From CAZQFV01 sp964592645 (GTDB lineage: Bacteria; Chloroflexota; Chloroflexia; DTKN01), in the NCBI GenBank assembly GCA_964592645.1, contig CAZQFV010000014.1, positions 28,200-92,199 of the forward strand: a stretch of DNA of 64,000 nt, read 5' to 3'. The position numbers and the translations under genes are program-made. Numbering within the stretch: the first letter of the stretch is position 1; every line of letters starts with the position of its first letter. The notes beneath the pieces are model-generated. The model saw nothing but the letters and a program-made list of their open reading frames with translations. It ran no database searches and was not told the origin of the DNA. Of the stretch, positions 41,919-50,534 are shown piece by piece.

Positions 41919-44360
41919 ATGAGCCTCGCCAAACGCTACGACCCGCAGACCGCCGAGCCCCGCTGGCAGGCCCGCTGGCAGGAGGCCGGGATCTATCACT
42001 ACGACCCCCGGAGCACGGCGCCGGTCTATTCCATCGACACCCCCCCGCCGACCGTCTCCGGCCTGCTGCACCTGGGGCACTGCTACTCCTACAGCCACAC
42101 CGACTTCATGGCCCGCTTCTTCCGCATGAACGGCTACAACGTCTACTACCCCATGGGCTACGACGACAACGGCCTGCCCACCGAGCGGTTGGTGGAGCGC
42201 AAGTACGGCGTCACGGTGGCCGCGGTGGGCCGGCCGGCCTTTATCGAAAAGTGCCTGGAGATCAGCCGGGAGGTGGAGCAGGACTACCAGGCCCTCTGGC
42301 AGCGGCTGGGGCTGTCCATCGACTGGCGCTACACCTACCGCACCATCGACGACCTCTCCCGCCGCACGGCGCAATTCTCCTTCCTCGACCTCTACCGCCG
42401 GGGACGCATCTACCGCCAAAAGGCCCCGACCATCTGGTGTCCCGAGTGCCGCACGGCCATCGCCCAGGCCGAGGAGAGCGACCTGGAGCGGGAAAGCGAG
42501 TTCTATACCCTGGCCTTTCGGCAGGCAGACGGAGCCACGCTGCCCATCGCCACCACCCGCCCGGAGCTGCTGCCGGCCTGCGTGGCCGTGTTCGTCCACC
42601 CGGAGGACGCCCGCTTCCGCCGGCTGGTGGGGCAGGCGGTGACGGTGCCGCTCTTCGGCCAGGCCGTGCCCGTGCGCACCGACCCGGCCGCCGACCCATC
42701 CAAGGGCACCGGGGCGGTGATGTGCTGCACCTTTGGCGACGCCACCGACGTGCAGTGGTGGTACACCCACGAGCTACCGCTGGTGGAAGGCATCACGCCC
42801 GACGGTCTCCTGACGGACGCGGCCGGCGACTTTGCCGGCCTCCCCACCGCCGAGGGCCGGCGGCGCATCGTGCAGGCGCTGGAAGACAAGGGGCTACTCC
42901 TGGGGCGGGAGCCGTTGACCCAGTCGGTGCGCGCGCACGAGCGCTGCGACACCCCCGTGGAGTACATCGTCACCCCGCAGTGGTTCGTCCGCGTGCTGGA
43001 CCGCAAGGAAGAGCTGCTGGCCGCCGGGGCGGGCCTCGCTTGGCACCCCGAGGCGATGCAGGCCCGCTACCGCGACTGGGTGGAGCACCTCAACTGGGAC
43101 TGGTGCATCTCGCGCCAGCGCACCTACGGCGTGCCCTTTCCGGTGTGGTACTGCCAGGAGTGCGGCGCGCCGGTGCTGGCCGAGGAGTCGCAGCTTCCGG
43201 TGGACCCGCTGACGGCGCGGCCGGCCGGCCCCTGTCCCTGCGGCGGCACCGCCTTTCTCCCCGACGGCGACGTGATGGACACCTGGGCCACCTCCTCGCT
43301 CACCCCGCAGATCGCCGGCCGCTGGCTGGCCGACCCCGAGCTCTACACCCAGGTCTTTCCCTTTTCCCTGCGCCCCCAGGCGCACGAGATCATCCGCACC
43401 TGGGCCTTTTACACCCTGGTCAAGTCGCTCTACCACTTCCAGGCGCTCCCCTGGACGGACGTGGCCATCTCCGGCTGGGGCCTGGCCCCCGAGGGCAGCG
43501 GCAAGATCAGCAAAAGCCGCGGGGGCGGGCCGATGCCGCCCATGGAGATGATCGCCACCTACTCCGCCGACGCCGTGCGCTACTGGGCGGCCAGCGCCGG
43601 CCCGGGGAAGGATTCGGTCATCAGCGAGGACAAGATCCAGGCCGGCACCCGCCTGGTGACCAAGCTGTGGAACGTGGCCCGCTTCGGCGAGCGCTTCCTG
43701 GAAGGGTACACACCGCCGGACGAGATCCCTGCCCTGTCGCCCGCCGACCGCTGGATCCTGGCCCGCGCCCAGGGACTCATCCGGCGGGCGACGGAGCTCT
43801 TCCAGACCTACGACTATGCCGCCGCCAAGAGCGAGGTGGAAGGTTTCTTCTGGCTGGAGTTGGCCGACAACTACATCGAGATGGCCAAACTGCGCCTCTA
43901 CGACGAGGGGCACCAAGGCCGCGAGGGCGCCCGCTTCGCCCTCTACCACGCGCTGCGCACCGTGCTCCACCTCCTGGCCCCCATCCTGCCCCACATCACC
44001 GAGGAGATCTTCCAGGGGCTGTGGGGCCAGGCGAAGGGAACCTCCATCCACCGCTCGCCCTGGCCGCGGCCGGACGAGCGCCTGCTGGACGGGCCGGCCG
44101 CAGCCGCGGGGGAGGCCCTGGTGGCCATCGCCACGGCCGTGCGCCGCTTCAAGAGCGAGCACAACCTACCCCTGGGCAGCCCGGTGGCCCGGCTGTACCT
44201 GGCCTGCGCGGAAGGGCCCCTGGCCGAAATGCTGCGCCGGGCCGAAGCGGACCTCTCCAGCATCACCCGGGCCCAGGAGGTCGCCGTGGTGGAGCAACTG
44301 CCCCCCCACCGGCCTCCGCTGGTCACCCTGGGCGCGGTAGCGATCGCTCTGGCCCCCTAG
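41919..44360 (+). CDS. valS: Valine--tRNA ligase
   Basis: The enzyme has 813 residues from ATG 41919 behind AAGGAGG. The class I signature HLGH is at about 51-54 in PTVSGLLHLGH, and KISKS at about 529. The editing domain insertion lies near 200-330 (TTRPELLPACVAV, KGTGAVMCC). A zinc-like C4 (WCPECRTAI) is near 170 and another pair (YCQECGAP, CPCGG) near 410-450. The usual C-terminal coiled-coil arm of bacterial ValRS (about 60-70 residues, basic) appears absent, and the HIGH region resembles the archaeal-type ValRS also found in some bacteria. Controlled by the upstream T-box. Confidence 0.93.
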   Translation: MSLAKRYDPQTAEPRWQARWQEAGIYHYDPRSTAPVYSIDTPPPTVSGLLHLGHCYSYSHTDFMARFFRMNGYNVYYPMGYDDNGLPTERLVERKYGVTVAAVGRPAFIEKCLEISREVEQDYQALWQRLGLSIDWRYTYRTIDDLSRRTAQFSFLDLYRRGRIYRQKAPTIWCPECRTAIAQAEESDLERESEFYTLAFRQADGATLPIATTRPELLPACVAVFVHPEDARFRRLVGQAVTVPLFGQAVPVRTDPAADPSKGTGAVMCCTFGDATDVQWWYTHELPLVEGITPDGLLTDAAGDFAGLPTAEGRRRIVQALEDKGLLLGREPLTQSVRAHERCDTPVEYIVTPQWFVRVLDRKEELLAAGAGLAWHPEAMQARYRDWVEHLNWDWCISRQRTYGVPFPVWYCQECGAPVLAEESQLPVDPLTARPAGPCPCGGTAFLPDGDVMDTWATSSLTPQIAGRWLADPELYTQVFPFSLRPQAHEIIRTWAFYTLVKSLYHFQALPWTDVAISGWGLAPEGSGKISKSRGGGPMPPMEMIATYSADAVRYWAASAGPGKDSVISEDKIQAGTRLVTKLWNVARFGERFLEGYTPPDEIPALSPADRWILARAQGLIRRATELFQTYDYAAAKSEVEGFFWLELADNYIEMAKLRLYDEGHQGREGARFALYHALRTVLHLLAPILPHITEEIFQGLWGQAKGTSIHRSPWPRPDERLLDGPAAAAGEALVAIATAVRRFKSEHNLPLGSPVARLYLACAEGPLAEMLRRAEADLSSITRAQEVAVVEQLPPHRPPLVTLGAVAIALAP

Positions 44361-44382
44361 GATGCCCCGTCGCCACCCCGTT

Positions 44383-44411
44383 TTGCACAAATCGCGTTTC
44401 GGGGTTATACT
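44383..44411 (+). promoter_or_regulatory. Sigma-70 promoter of the dsbA-VKOR operon
   Basis: TTGCAC (44383-44388), a 17-bp spacer and TATACT (44406-44411). Leader of about 40 bases to ATG 44458. Confidence 0.65.
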
Positions 44412-44457
44412 ATAGGATCGAGCCGCCACGAGGCGGCGATACGACGACGAGGTGACG

Positions 44458-45150
44458 ATGGCCAAGAAGGTTCGCCAGTCTCCCAAGAGAACCCGCACTC
44501 CCCCGCTGCGCGTGCCGGGATGGTACTATGTGCTGCTGGCCGGCATCGCCCTGGCCGGCGTGACCCTGATCGTCTACAGCATGCGCAACCCCACCTTCAA
44601 AGTCGAGGGGATGACCGAGGAGGGCGACTTTCCCCAGGGCTCGCCCGACGCCCCGGTGACTATGATCGAGTGGGGCCGGTTTACCTGTAGCCACTGCCTA
44701 GACTTTGTCCGGGAGACAAAGCCGCTGATCGCGAAGGAATATGTGGAGACAGGCCGGGTGCGCTACATCTACCGCCCGTACCTGGCCGACTATGCGACCA
44801 ACTACACGGAGCGCATCGGCGCCGAAGCACTCTACTGTGCCGGTGAACAGGGCAAGTTCTGGGAAATGGAGACCTGGCTCTACGAAAACGTCGAGCGCTG
44901 GATCAGCGCGGACGACACCCTGCCGTTCCTCGTCCGGGAAACGACGGCCGCGCTGCAACTGGACGCCGGCCGGCTGGAGCAGTGCCTGCGCCAGGAGCGC
45001 TACTACAGCCGCATCCAGGCCATCTACGAGGACGCGGTCCGGCGGGGCGTGCGCGGGACGCCCTCCTTCGTGATCGGCGATATCCCCCTCGTGGGCAACT
45101 GGCCTTACGAGACTTTCCGCGAGACGATCGAGGAGGCGCTGTCGCGATGA
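44458..45150 (+). CDS. DsbA-like thiol-disulfide oxidoreductase, membrane-anchored
   Basis: The protein has 230 residues; ATG 44458 follows GAGGTG. Residues 20-42 are a membrane anchor with a basic N-terminus inside. The thioredoxin-fold domain outside has active site FTCSHCLDF (Cys 77 and Cys 80) and the cis-proline loop RGTPSFVIGD near 200. It would introduce disulfides into exported proteins. The stop overlaps the next gene (ATGA), which encodes the VKOR that probably re-oxidises it. CSHC is less common than CPHC or CPYC. Confidence 0.88.
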   Translation: MAKKVRQSPKRTRTPPLRVPGWYYVLLAGIALAGVTLIVYSMRNPTFKVEGMTEEGDFPQGSPDAPVTMIEWGRFTCSHCLDFVRETKPLIAKEYVETGRVRYIYRPYLADYATNYTERIGAEALYCAGEQGKFWEMETWLYENVERWISADDTLPFLVRETTAALQLDAGRLEQCLRQERYYSRIQAIYEDAVRRGVRGTPSFVIGDIPLVGNWPYETFRETIEEALSR

Positions 45151-45653
45151 CCACTCCCCGCACCCTCCAACTGCGCATGGCCATCGGCGTCCTGGCCCTG
45201 CTGGGCCTGTTGGTCGCCCTCTACCTGGCCCTCTACGAACTGCGGATCTCGCAGAACCTGGTCTGTCCGGACGCCGGGTGCGACACCGTGAACAACAGCC
45301 CCTGGGTGTTCCTGTTCGGCCCGCCGATCGCCGTCATCGGACTGTTCGGCTACGGCGCCCTCCTGGCCGTGGATCTGCTCTGGATGAAACGGCGGCGGCT
45401 CGTCGGCGGGACCACGCCCCGCCGCCCCCGCTGGTCCCAGACGGTCCCCTGGCTCTACAACCCCCTGGCGGCGGTCCCGGTCCGCGCCATCCTGGTGGGG
45501 CTATCGTGGTTCGGCTTTCTCTTCAGCCTCTTCCTGACCTACCTGGAGCTATTCGTCATCCACGCCCTCTGCACCTGGTGCGTGATCTCGGCGGTGCTGA
45601 TGACGGCCCTCTTCGGGCTGGCCACCGCCGCATGGTTTACGGAAAAAGCGTAA
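45147..45653 (+). CDS. Vitamin K epoxide reductase (VKOR) family protein
   Basis: The protein has 168 residues with four to five membrane helices. The outer loop has CPDAGCDTVNNS near residue 35-40 and the catalytic pair is CTWC near 145. The conserved Ser/Thr and Asn-Ser-Pro region of VKOR is present. In bacteria lacking DsbB, VKOR passes electrons from DsbA-type enzymes to quinone. The four-base overlap with dsbA strongly supports that partnership. Confidence 0.88.
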   Translation: MTTPRTLQLRMAIGVLALLGLLVALYLALYELRISQNLVCPDAGCDTVNNSPWVFLFGPPIAVIGLFGYGALLAVDLLWMKRRRLVGGTTPRRPRWSQTVPWLYNPLAAVPVRAILVGLSWFGFLFSLFLTYLELFVIHALCTWCVISAVLMTALFGLATAAWFTEKA

Positions 45654-45669
45654 GCTGGGAGGTCTGTCT

Positions 45670-46792
45670 ATGGGCGAGGTGGGGGACCGACTGACTGAAC
45701 TGCGCGGGCGCATCGCCGCCCTCAGGGGGCACCTTTGACCTGCCGGCCAAGGAGGAGGAGATCGCCCGGCTCGAGGAGGCCACCTTACAGCCCGGCTTCT
45801 GGGACAACCCCCAGCAGGCCCAGGAGACCATGCGCCGCCTGACCCGGCTGCGCGAGGCGGTGAGCGGCTGGCAGGCCCTGACCCAGCAGTGTGAAGACCT
45901 GCAGGGGCTGCTCAACCTGGCCAGCGGGGAGAAGGATGCCGCCATGCTGGCCGAGGTGGAGGAAGAGGCCGGCCGGCTGGCCCGGCAGGTCGAGGCGGCC
46001 GAACTGCGGCTGATGCTTGGCGGGGAGTATGACGACCACGACGCCCTCCTCTCCATCCACGCCGGCGCCGGCGGGACCGACGCCCAGGACTGGGCAGAGA
46101 TGCTGCTGCGCATGTACCTGCGCTGGGCCGAGCGGCGCGGCATGGAAACCGACATCCTGGAGATCCTGCCCGGCGAGGAGGCCGGCATCAAGACGGTGAC
46201 GGTCGAGATACGCGGCGAGTACGCCTACGGCTACACCCACCCCGAGGCCGGCGTGCACCGGCTGGTGCGTCTCTCTCCCTTCGACGCCGCCCACCGCCGG
46301 CACACCTCCTTCGCTCTGGTGGAGGTCTCCCCGGTCCTGGAGGATTCCATCGAGGTCAACATCGACCCCAACGATCTGCGCATCGAGGTCTTTCGCGCGG
46401 CCGGCCACGGCGGGCAGAGCGTCAACACCACCGACAGCGCCGTGCGCATCACCCATATCCCCACCGGGATCGTCGCCACCTGCCAGAACGAGCGCTCCCA
46501 ACTGCGCAACAAGGAGATCGCCATGCGCGTGCTGCGCTCGCGCCTATACGACCTGCAGAAACGCCGCCAGGAAGAGGAACGGGCCCGCCTGCGCGGCGAA
46601 CATGTCTCGGCCGAGTGGGGCAACCAGATCCGCTCCTACGTGCTGCACCCCTACAACCTGGTCAAGGACCTGCGCACCGGCTACGAGACCGGCAGCACCG
46701 CGGCCGTGCTCGACGGGGCGCTCGACCCGTTCATCGACGCCTACCTGCGGTCGGGGATGGGGAAGGGAAAAGACGGGGGGACGGGGGGATGA
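45670..46792 (+). CDS. prfB: Peptide chain release factor 2 (programmed +1 frameshift)
   Basis: The protein has 373 residues, read as 45670-45735 joined to 45737-46792. ATG 45670 follows GGGAGGT. The zero frame stops at TGA 45736-45738 after 22 codons, and a +1 shift restores the frame. The stop-recognition loop SPFDAAHRRHTSF is the RF2 (SPF) type and the peptidyl-hydrolysis motif is GHGGQSVN with GGQ at about 247-249, close to the E. coli position. RF2 ends translation at UGA and UAA. The last ten residues (GKGKDGGTGG) come from a purine repeat and are not part of the conserved protein. Confidence 0.95.
45721..45739 (+). other. prfB programmed frameshift site
   Basis: The codons CTC AGG GGG CAC CTT TGA C contain an internal Shine-Dalgarno (AGGGGG) three bases before the slippery CTT followed by the in-frame UGA. 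This is the classic RF2 autoregulatory arrangement: low RF2 lets the ribosome slip +1. Confidence 0.93.
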
Positions 46793-46815
46793 GGAGACGG
46801 GGAGACAACTCGCCC
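46755..46815. repeat. GGGGAGACGG purine repeat spanning the prfB 3' end
   Basis: GATGGGGAAGGGAAAAGACGG, GGGGACGGGGGG and GAGGAGACGGGGAGAC run together here. The prfB stop codon lies inside it. It is the same type as 25918-26001. Confidence 0.5.
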
Positions 46816-46829
46816 CCCCATCCCCGCAC

Positions 46830-47888
46830 CTACTCCGCGATCACCTTCTCGTCGATCAGCGTCTGCTCGACGATGCCGCCGTGGGGGTTGAAGCAAAAGT
46901 ACTCGGAGCGCAGCTCAAACTCCAGGTCCACCTCGGCCCGGCCGGCGCGGTTCTTCTCCACGCTGAAGACGACCCAGTTCTTCCACTTTTCCGCCTGCTG
47001 GATGTTGAAGGTGATGTGCTTCTTGGAGAGGATCTTCCACTTCTGGTTCATGATCAGGGCGATGTCGCACTCATAGTCCAGGGCCGAGCTGCCGCGCAGA
47101 TGGCGCAGGTGCAGGCGGGTGGCCTTGAGACCCTCGCGGTCGGAGGCCACGATGGACAGGACCACCACCCCCTGCGACAGGGCAATGTTCTTCAGCCCCT
47201 CGACGACGACGGTCACCTTCTCGGCCTCGTTCTCCGTCAGGTAGGGCAGGGGGATCTTTTGCAAATAGTCCACCACCAGCAGCAGCGGCGGGTTGTTCAG
47301 CTCATGGCGGATGTGCTGGACCATCGCTTCCAACACCTGCAGGGTGGTCTTCTGCGGGCTGGCCTTGAGCAAATAGAGCTTGTGCAGGTACATCTGCAGC
47401 TTCTCAAAGATCGGGCCGGCCTGGGGCATCGACTTGAGCACGTCGAAGAACCCGGCGGTGGGGTAGCGCTGGCGGTAGATCAGGATGCCGCGGTGCAGGT
47501 CCTTCAGACGCAGGCCGCGCTGCATGCCGTCCCCCGTGGGGTCGATGCTCTCCATGCACAGGAGCCGGCTGAGCATGTGCTCCTCGTCGTGCTCATAGGA
47601 GAGATAGAGGACAATGGCCGGCGTATAGGCGGCGATGTTGCGGGCCACCTGCAGGGCCCAGATCGTCTTGCCCAGACCCTGGGCGCCCCCCAGCAGGATC
47701 AGTTCCCCCTGCTTGAACCCGCCGCCGATGATGTCGTCCAGCTCGCGGAAGCCGGTGGACAACGGGGCATAGGCCTCCAGTTGGCCGCTGGCGACCCGTT
47801 TATCCGTCTCTACCATGATCTCCCGCAGGGAACGAGGCATGGGCACGTCCCGGAGCAGATTGCCGTCCAGGGGAGTGGTATCCTTCAT
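46830..47888 (-). CDS. DnaB/RecA-like ATPase domain protein
   Basis: The protein has 352 residues. The RecA core has Walker A GGAQGLGKTIWAL near 70, Walker B LLLVVDYLQKIPL near 208 and a following motif LRGSSALDYECDIALIM like the DnaB C-terminal H4 region. It lacks the DnaB N-terminal primase-binding domain and is shorter than the replicative helicase (about 450 residues), so it is a specialised relative rather than dnaB. ATG 47888 overlaps the stop of the transglutaminase gene (ATGA), an unexpected partner. Whether it binds DNA is unknown. Confidence 0.8.
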   Translation of the reverse strand: MKDTTPLDGNLLRDVPMPRSLREIMVETDKRVASGQLEAYAPLSTGFRELDDIIGGGFKQGELILLGGAQGLGKTIWALQVARNIAAYTPAIVLYLSYEHDEEHMLSRLLCMESIDPTGDGMQRGLRLKDLHRGILIYRQRYPTAGFFDVLKSMPQAGPIFEKLQMYLHKLYLLKASPQKTTLQVLEAMVQHIRHELNNPPLLLVVDYLQKIPLPYLTENEAEKVTVVVEGLKNIALSQGVVVLSIVASDREGLKATRLHLRHLRGSSALDYECDIALIMNQKWKILSKKHITFNIQQAEKWKNWVVFSVEKNRAGRAEVDLEFELRSEYFCFNPHGGIVEQTLIDEKVIAE

Positions 47889-50398
47889 GGCAACACCTCC
47901 TCAGCTTCCTGAGGCCATACCTTGCGCCACCGGGCGCGCCCTTGTTCCCATAACGCCTGCCCCCGTTCCCCCAGCCGGCGCAGGGGCAACCCCCACAGCG
48001 ACCAGCGCAGCTTCCGCCAAGAGGCCCGCACCTCCTGGAGTTCGCCCGCGAGTAGGGGGTGGAGGCTGAAGCGCTCGCGCACATAGGCCGCCGCGATCTG
48101 CCCGACCATGGCGCGGCATGCCGGCAGCTCGGCGGACAGGTGTTCCGAGATCTCGTACGGCGTAGCGTGTCCCGGCCGGGCCGCCCGGACGATCTCGGCC
48201 CACCGGCACATCCGCTCGTAGGTTGCCGCAGAGGGGCCGAACCGCCCCAACCCGCGGTTGGCGCGCCAGGCCAGGGCCAGCGCCAGGACGCCGGCCGCCG
48301 CCAGAATCGCTCCGGGGATGTACAGGACCGCCCAGGGGAACCGCCGGCCGGCCTGCACCCATCCGCCGCCGGGCTGGGCATCGACATCCTCCAGGTCCCG
48401 CGGCGGTTTGAGATCGTCCTCTTCCTCCTCCATGATCCCCGGCGTGCGCGGGGGGCGGGTAGCGGCGGGGGCCGGGGCTTCCGGCCGGACGAGGCGCGTC
48501 GTATAGCCGGCGGCCGTCGGCTCGAAGCGCTGCCAGCCGAACTGCGGGAAGTAGACCTCGGGCCAGGCGTGGGCCACGTCGGCCGGGACCAGGTAGGCCC
48601 CGGCGTCGGCATCATAGACGCCGGAGGCATAGCCCCGCACCAGGCGCGCCGGCACGCCCTCCGTGCGCAGCAGCACCACCATGGCCGAGGCAAAGTAATC
48701 GCAGTAGCCGGCCCGGCTGCCAAAGAGAAAATAGTCGACCACGTCCACGCCCTGCGGGGGCGCGCTGATGTCCTCGCGGTAGGTGTACTGCGTGCGCAGG
48801 TACTCCTCGATGGCCTCGGCGGCGTCGTAGGGCGTAACCAGGCCGGCCTGCACCAGGGTGCGGCCCGGGGAAACGACGCCGACGATCCGCCCGCCCTCGA
48901 CCCGCACGCCGACGGGGGCCCCGCTCGTGCTCGACGTGAGCGTCAGCACGCCCGTCTGGGTCAGCGGCAGGGCAGCCACCAGGCGCTCGGCCACGATCCG
49001 CTCGGCCAGCTCCCGCACGCGGGAAGGCAGGCCGGCCGGTAGCTGCAGGTAGCGGCCGGTGATGGCGCTGGGATAGGACTGGCCGGCCTGGCGCAGCGTC
49101 GTCTTGTCGAGGAACGCCACCAGGGAGTGGACGCCGTAGGGTTGGCCCTCGGCCAGGGCCAGGCGCGAGCGCACCGTGATCACGTCGGGGTACTGCCCGG
49201 CTCCATAGATCTCCGCCCCCAGCTCGGCCACGGCCGGCAGGGTAACGCTGATCGGCTCGGCGTAGGCAAAGACCATGTTGCCGCCCTGCAGTCGGGGGGT
49301 GATGACCTGGCGGACCAGCACCCGCCCCTCCCACGCCACGGGCAGGGGGGTGTCGCCGTAGGTCCACAGGGGGCCCAGGTCCGCCGTGCTGCTCCAGCCG
49401 CGCCCGTTGTAGCGATCGAAGGCGATCCCCCGCAGGTAGTCGTTGCGGCTGCTGCGGACCTCGAAAGCGATGCCCGGCAAGGAGAGGCGCGCGCCGGTGA
49501 GCCCAAAGGCCGAGCCGTACTCCCCCAGGCGGCCCGTCGGCTCCGCCTCCACGCCCACGTTGCTAAAGAGCCGTTCCCAGGTCTGCCGCACCTCGCGCCA
49601 GGGCTGGAAGAAGCGTTCCCAGAAGGTCCCCTCCGTCGCCCCGCCGGCCGTGGTGGGCAGGAGAGAGGTTCCCAGCACCAGGATCGCGCTGAGCAGGAGG
49701 CCGGCCCAGAACACCCCCCGCCCCAAATCCTGGGGGTAGCGCACGCGCTGCTGCTGCCAGGCGGCTTCCCGCCGGCGCCAGAAGTAGTAGACCAGAAAGA
49801 CCAGGGCCAGGAAGACATAGACGCCAAAGTAGCCCAGAGGCACCCGCGGGGCGTAGAAGGTGTTCAATAGGAGGACCAGCCCCGGCAAGCCGACGGCCAG
49901 CGCCGGCCAGCGCGAACGGAAGGCGAACCAGGCGCTCAGGAAGCCCACCAGCCAGGAGAGCAGGGCCAACAGGATAATGAAGAGGACAATGTCCTCGCCG
50001 ACCGTGCCACGCAGAAAGGTGCGCCACAGGATGATGGCCCGGATGAGCAGCTCGATCGCCAGGTCCTTCCAGCCCTGCAGGGCGGGATCCAAGAAGGAGA
50101 CCATCGGCCCGGACGGCGGGATATGTACCTCCCGCAGCGTGCTGCTGAGCTGGACGATCCAGGCCACCCCGCCCAGCGCGCCGACGAGGTGGGCCACGAG
50201 CCGCGGCACAGGGCGGAACCAGGCCAAGAGAAAACCGACGGCCAGCCCCACCAGCGCGGCCGGCAGCAGGATCGCCAGGGCCGCCCGCAGGGCCGGCTCC
50301 CAGGCGGCAGCCTGCAGCGAGCTGACCGCCACCAGGACCAGCAGCAGCAGCAAAAAGAGGGACAACCAACCTTCGGGCAACTGGTACCAGCGACGCAT
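47885..50398 (-). CDS. Membrane transglutaminase-like protein (DUF3488/TgpA-like)
   Basis: The protein has 837 residues; ATG 50398 was chosen as the first residue before the helical region (MRRWYQLP) and it lies downstream of the promoter. About six membrane helices occupy 12-240, a large external region follows, and the transglutaminase core has GYCDYFASAMVVLLRTEGVPARLV (Cys about 566), a His in DVAHAWPEVYF and Asp/Glu in the following strand. A last helix near 660-690 anchors it, then comes a cytosolic DUF4129-like tail. The layout matches TgpA-type proteins thought to act on cell-envelope proteins. Four-base overlap with the DnaB-like gene. Confidence 0.87.
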   Translation of the reverse strand: MRRWYQLPEGWLSLFLLLLLVLVAVSSLQAAAWEPALRAALAILLPAALVGLAVGFLLAWFRPVPRLVAHLVGALGGVAWIVQLSSTLREVHIPPSGPMVSFLDPALQGWKDLAIELLIRAIILWRTFLRGTVGEDIVLFIILLALLSWLVGFLSAWFAFRSRWPALAVGLPGLVLLLNTFYAPRVPLGYFGVYVFLALVFLVYYFWRRREAAWQQQRVRYPQDLGRGVFWAGLLLSAILVLGTSLLPTTAGGATEGTFWERFFQPWREVRQTWERLFSNVGVEAEPTGRLGEYGSAFGLTGARLSLPGIAFEVRSSRNDYLRGIAFDRYNGRGWSSTADLGPLWTYGDTPLPVAWEGRVLVRQVITPRLQGGNMVFAYAEPISVTLPAVAELGAEIYGAGQYPDVITVRSRLALAEGQPYGVHSLVAFLDKTTLRQAGQSYPSAITGRYLQLPAGLPSRVRELAERIVAERLVAALPLTQTGVLTLTSSTSGAPVGVRVEGGRIVGVVSPGRTLVQAGLVTPYDAAEAIEEYLRTQYTYREDISAPPQGVDVVDYFLFGSRAGYCDYFASAMVVLLRTEGVPARLVRGYASGVYDADAGAYLVPADVAHAWPEVYFPQFGWQRFEPTAAGYTTRLVRPEAPAPAATRPPRTPGIMEEEEDDLKPPRDLEDVDAQPGGGWVQAGRRFPWAVLYIPGAILAAAGVLALALAWRANRGLGRFGPSAATYERMCRWAEIVRAARPGHATPYEISEHLSAELPACRAMVGQIAAAYVRERFSLHPLLAGELQEVRASWRKLRWSLWGLPLRRLGERGQALWEQGRARWRKVWPQEAEEVLP

Positions 50399-50447
50399 AG
50401 CAAATCCCTGCCCGGCGGGGGACGGCCTTTCCGCCGGGGCGTCCCCT

Positions 50448-50476
50448 ATTATATCCACGATTGGCCGGCTTGGCAA
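50448..50476 (-). promoter_or_regulatory. Sigma-70 promoter of the transglutaminase operon
   Basis: The minus strand has TTGCCA (50471-50476), a 17-bp spacer and perfect TATAAT (50448-50453). Leader of about 43 bases to ATG 50398. Confidence 0.78.
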
Positions 50477-50498
50477 CATGCTTTTGTCGAAAGGCCGA

Positions 50499-50528
50499 TT
50501 GGTATTCCTCGAATCCGTGTAGTATAAT
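50499..50528 (+). promoter_or_regulatory. Sigma-70 promoter giving a leaderless kinase mRNA
   Basis: TTGGTA (50499-50504), an 18-bp spacer and perfect TATAAT (50523-50528). The ATG at 50535 is six bases after the -10, so the transcript should begin at or next to the start codon. Confidence 0.7.
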
Positions 50529-50534
50529 AGCGCC

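Noticed and set aside
46830..47888. Replicative helicase dnaB
   Set aside because: It lacks the N-terminal domain and linker, and is too short. It keeps only the RecA-like part.
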